The translations under genes were made by a program, and so were the position numbers. The notes under the pieces were generated by a model. It saw only the letters and a program-made list of their open reading frames with translations. It did not search any database and was not told the origin of the DNA. DNA of 42,424 bases from Candidatus Hadarchaeum sp. (GTDB taxonomy: Archaea; Hadarchaeota; Hadarchaeia; Hadarchaeales; Hadarchaeaceae): assembly GCA_020725055.1 (NCBI GenBank), contig DYFS01000005.1, forward strand, positions 1 through 42,424, read 5' to 3'. This document shows positions 40,520-42,424 of this stretch, in pieces (within the stretch, counting starts at the first letter, position 1; each line of letters opens with the position of its first letter).

Positions 40520-41629
40520 CTACTCTGTGGCGAGCGCGGATATCTTCTCAGCCTTCGCGTGTGCCCGCTTGCGCTCGGCTCGATGGTCGCTCAGGAACCC
40601 CAGCATGAGCTCGATCGCGCGCTTTTTGCAGTCACCGCATATCAGCCCGCCGGTCTTGCAGGCCTCACGCAGCTCGAACAGCTTTTTGTCGTCGGGCATC
40701 AGGTGGTACACGTAGAGCCCGAACACAACACACTTGTCCGGGTCGCCTCCGAGCTTCCGCTGCTCGCGCGCAGTCGGCTGCCCACCGGTGAGCGCATCCT
40801 TAATCTTGCTTGTCGCCCCCCTGGCCGAGTCTGTCAAGAACACCGCTGTCTCGGGCCTGCTGCTCGACATCTTCTCCCCACTCAGGCCTGGTAAGAGGCG
40901 ATGGTAGGTCGAGGATGGCAAGATGAACTTGAACTCGTCGCTGAACCTTCCCGCGACGTCGCGCGCGAGCCTGAGGTGCGGGTCTTGGTCCACACCGACT
41001 GGAACAACCGTCGGGCGGGGTCCACCGAACTCCTCGAGCTGGGGGTGTAGGATGTCCGCAACGTCGACCATGGGGTAGAAGATGTGGGCGATGTTTGACT
41101 CGCCCTTGAAGCCGTAAATCGCGCGCATCTCGCTGAAGTTCACCTTCCGCGCCAAGGCGAAGGCGAGGTGGCGCACCACATCGCTGCGGGACTGGAAGTA
41201 AACGCGGCACTTGCTCAAGTCGAGCCCAAGCGCAAGGAGGTTCGTGAGGTACTCGTCGGTGGCTATTTTTTTGGCCTCCCTGAACGACACGCCGCGCGCT
41301 GCATAAGCCTCGAGGTCGGCGATGCAGAGGAAGATATCCGCCCCCTGCCCCTGGTACCAGGTGAGCTGGTCGACGACGAGCTTGTGCCCGAGGTGCATCC
41401 GCCCACTCGGCATAAGCCCTGTCATCACCACGTACTTCTTGCCGTGGAGCATCGCGTCGAGAACCCTTCCGAAATCGCGGTGCCCGAATATCACCCGCCG
41501 CCGCATCAGGTGGTGGGAATCGGGGATGTCCGCCAGCATCGGCTCGAAGGGCTGGATGCCGAACTCCTCGAGCAGCTTGGTGTAGTCCTCCGGCATCTCG
41601 GCGCTCCAGGGGTCTATCCGAATCGGCAT
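40520..41629 (-). CDS. trpS: Tryptophanyl-tRNA synthetase
   Basis: Class I synthetase charging tRNA-Trp, 369 aa, archaeal/eukaryotic subtype. The HIGH-type motif is TGLMPSGRMHLGHK (about 70-83). KMSSS appears in SGEKMSSSRPETAVFL. PMVDVADILHPQL and VPVGVDQDPHLRLARD are conserved in the catalytic domain. CGDCKKRAIELMLGFLSDHR is the C-terminal signature of this subtype. ATG directly follows the endA stop (TAAATG), so the two genes are one operon. Confidence 0.95.
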   Translation of the reverse strand: MPIRIDPWSAEMPEDYTKLLEEFGIQPFEPMLADIPDSHHLMRRRVIFGHRDFGRVLDAMLHGKKYVVMTGLMPSGRMHLGHKLVVDQLTWYQGQGADIFLCIADLEAYAARGVSFREAKKIATDEYLTNLLALGLDLSKCRVYFQSRSDVVRHLAFALARKVNFSEMRAIYGFKGESNIAHIFYPMVDVADILHPQLEEFGGPRPTVVPVGVDQDPHLRLARDVAGRFSDEFKFILPSSTYHRLLPGLSGEKMSSSRPETAVFLTDSARGATSKIKDALTGGQPTAREQRKLGGDPDKCVVFGLYVYHLMPDDKKLFELREACKTGGLICGDCKKRAIELMLGFLSDHRAERKRAHAKAEKISALATE

Positions 41630-42172
41630 TTATGGTCTCTCCCGCGTCAGTGAGTAGTAGGTCACATCCCCCTCCTCATCGACGATCGCAAAAAATATTG
41701 CTTTGCGGACGCTGTGCGCGAGTCGAACCGCGCGGGCGATATCTGTCGACGACAGCCGCGCGCTCTCGGGGATGGCGTGCACGAGGAACTTCGAATGGGC
41801 CTCACCAGGCTTCTCCCCCCGCTCGTAGACCCTGAAGTGCGCCCCGAATTTCAAGCCTGTTTTGATGATGTATCCTCGCGATCGGAGGTCGGAGTAGACG
41901 GGGTACTTCAGCATCAGCTCCGGATCCTGCTTCACCAGCATGGCCGAAAGCTGCTTGAAAGTGATTTTTTCTCCGGTCTCGTGGTCGAGCACCCGGATCT
42001 TGCCGCCATCGAGCAGGTAAAGCGCCTCAATCGGGGCCAGCTGGAGCTTGCCCCCGGCGAGCGGCTTGCCGTAAGAGCCCCGCTGGTAGAGCTGGTTTGC
42101 CTGTGCCTCGTCCCACACCATTATCTTGTTTTTGTAGAGGTGCGCATCCACGACGGGAATTTCGGCCTCCAT
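41630..42172 (-). CDS. endA: tRNA-intron (splicing) endonuclease
   Basis: Cuts bulge-helix-bulge introns from pre-tRNA and pre-rRNA. 180 aa, the size of the homotetrameric form. The catalytic triad is visible: Tyr in GAHFRVYERG, His in GEAHSKFLVH and Lys in VRKAIFFAIV. YPVYSDLRSRGYIIKTGLKF is the family core. ATG at 42172 follows GGGGGG. A TATA-like TTATATAAAC about 60-70 nt upstream is shared in reverse with the RNA gene on the plus strand. It is co-transcribed with trpS. Confidence 0.94.
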   Translation of the reverse strand: MEAEIPVVDAHLYKNKIMVWDEAQANQLYQRGSYGKPLAGGKLQLAPIEALYLLDGGKIRVLDHETGEKITFKQLSAMLVKQDPELMLKYPVYSDLRSRGYIIKTGLKFGAHFRVYERGEKPGEAHSKFLVHAIPESARLSSTDIARAVRLAHSVRKAIFFAIVDEEGDVTYYSLTRERP

Positions 42173-42231
42173 GCCGTCCCCCCGCTAAACTAGCCCATGC
42201 TCGATAAGAAGCTTGTGATGGCCAAACCGAG

Positions 42232-42242
42232 TGTTTATATAA
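42232..42242. promoter_or_regulatory. Near-symmetric TATA box (endA minus / RNA plus)
   Basis: GTTTATATAAG works as a TATA box in both directions. On the plus strand it sets a start near 42263, just before the first hairpin of the structured RNA; on the minus strand near 42210, upstream of endA. Confidence 0.55.
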
Positions 42243-42262
42243 GTGGTTCAACAAAGTAATTG

Positions 42263-42415
42263 TCGAAGCCGGTATCGGCAATCGCGCTAATACCGGGCGG
42301 CGCAGCCGAGACGATGACGAGAGCTTAAAGCTGAGGCAAAATTCTCTTAGCCGAGGATGTGTCACCTCCAACGGAGCCTATGTAGCTGCCCGCCTGGTAT
42401 TACTGATTTGAATTT
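42263..42415 (+). ncRNA. Structured RNA of unknown family
   Basis: No ORF on the plus strand. An 18-bp stem closes the RNA: UAAUACCGGGCGG-(C)-GCAGC (42288-42306) pairs with GCUGC-CCGCCUGGUAUUA (42385-42402), with one bulged C and one G-U. CCGGUAU (42269-42275) is also perfectly complementary to AUACCGG (42290-42296), competing for the same bases. Inside lies CGAUGACGAGA-N8-CUGA, matching the C/D' part of the sRNA at 40.3 kb. A GAGG/CCUC hairpin lies at 42353-42368, and GAATTTTTTG follows the 3' arm. I do not recognise tRNA, 5S, SRP or RNase P features. Confidence 0.5.
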
Positions 42416-42424
42416 TTTGTTACA

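Noticed and set aside
40337-40894. 185-aa plus-strand ORF downstream of atpB
   Set aside because: Most of it is antisense to trpS; the rest has no SD or family motif.
21376-42267. Shared AATTGTCGAAG near 21377 and 42258, resembling IS ends
   Set aside because: Only 11 bp, lacks the GAGTTT portion of the inverted repeat, and no transposase remnant is nearby; probably chance.
1-42424. CRISPR arrays, rRNA or complete tRNA genes
   Set aside because: Looked for regularly spaced repeats, T-arm GGTTCRANYCC sequences and rRNA cores in the gaps; none found.

Overview
The window is archaeal chromosomal DNA, moderately GC-rich and densely coded. Archaeal markers are TFB, Gar1, an A-type ATP synthase, archaeal S-adenosylmethionine synthetase, ribose-1,5-bisphosphate isomerase, the HMG-CoA synthase/thiolase/DUF35 trio, Trm1, TrmI, tRNA-intron endonuclease and box C/D sRNA. 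TATA boxes often lie about 25 nt before a probable transcript start, with short or no leaders. SecDF and the ATPase type point to a euryarchaeal-type or related deep lineage. I cannot name the species; placement would need ribosomal markers that are not here.

Layout. 1-4.9 kb: a zinc-ribbon membrane protein, trm1 overlapping rlmE tail to tail, a nitroreductase, a GIY-YIG protein and a free-standing LAGLIDADG protein. 5-9.6 kb: TFB interrupted by a 514-aa intein, gar1, DUF211, a 1.02-kb insertion sequence with a frameshifted transposase, and a small membrane protein behind a TATA box flanked by an inverted repeat. 9.6-12.5 kb: an EF-Tu-domain-2-like protein, a MinD-like ATPase with a PGF-pre-PGF membrane protein, and a winged-helix regulator behind a palindrome. 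12.5-19.9 kb: one long minus-strand run, read from S-adenosylmethionine synthetase through Lrp, a hypothetical protein, R15P isomerase, a MIP18/DUF59 protein, a 48-aa ORF, a polyferredoxin, NuoC-like, HdrB-like and NuoD-like (with NiFe-ligand cysteines) to NuoB-like plus ferredoxin. 20-24 kb: XRE-CBS and XRE regulators, then HMG-CoA synthase, thiolase and DUF35. 24-27.6 kb: trmI diverging from secF-secD. 27.5-40.2 kb: a split A-type ATP synthase, with H-I-K-E-C-F-D plus DUF61 and a membrane protein on the minus strand and A-B on the plus strand, separated by a glycosyltransferase-HAD phosphatase fusion. AtpA carries a 535-aa intein inside its P-loop. 40.2-42.4 kb: a box C/D sRNA, endA-trpS, and a structured RNA at the right edge.

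The most interesting candidate system is the 12.5-16.5 kb operon. It joins a complex-I/group-4-hydrogenase catalytic module (B, C and D subunits with all four NiFe cysteines) to a complete heterodisulfide-reductase B subunit and a four-cluster ferredoxin. No membrane subunit, HdrA or HdrC is nearby. This would be a soluble H2- or ferredoxin-linked disulfide or thiol enzyme. The two RNAs, two inteins, the GT-HAD fusion, the two-carboxylate rotor subunit and the paired inverted repeats are also worth a second look. Translations come from the supplied ORF track plus my own reading. Family assignments are from memory of motifs; no database search was run.
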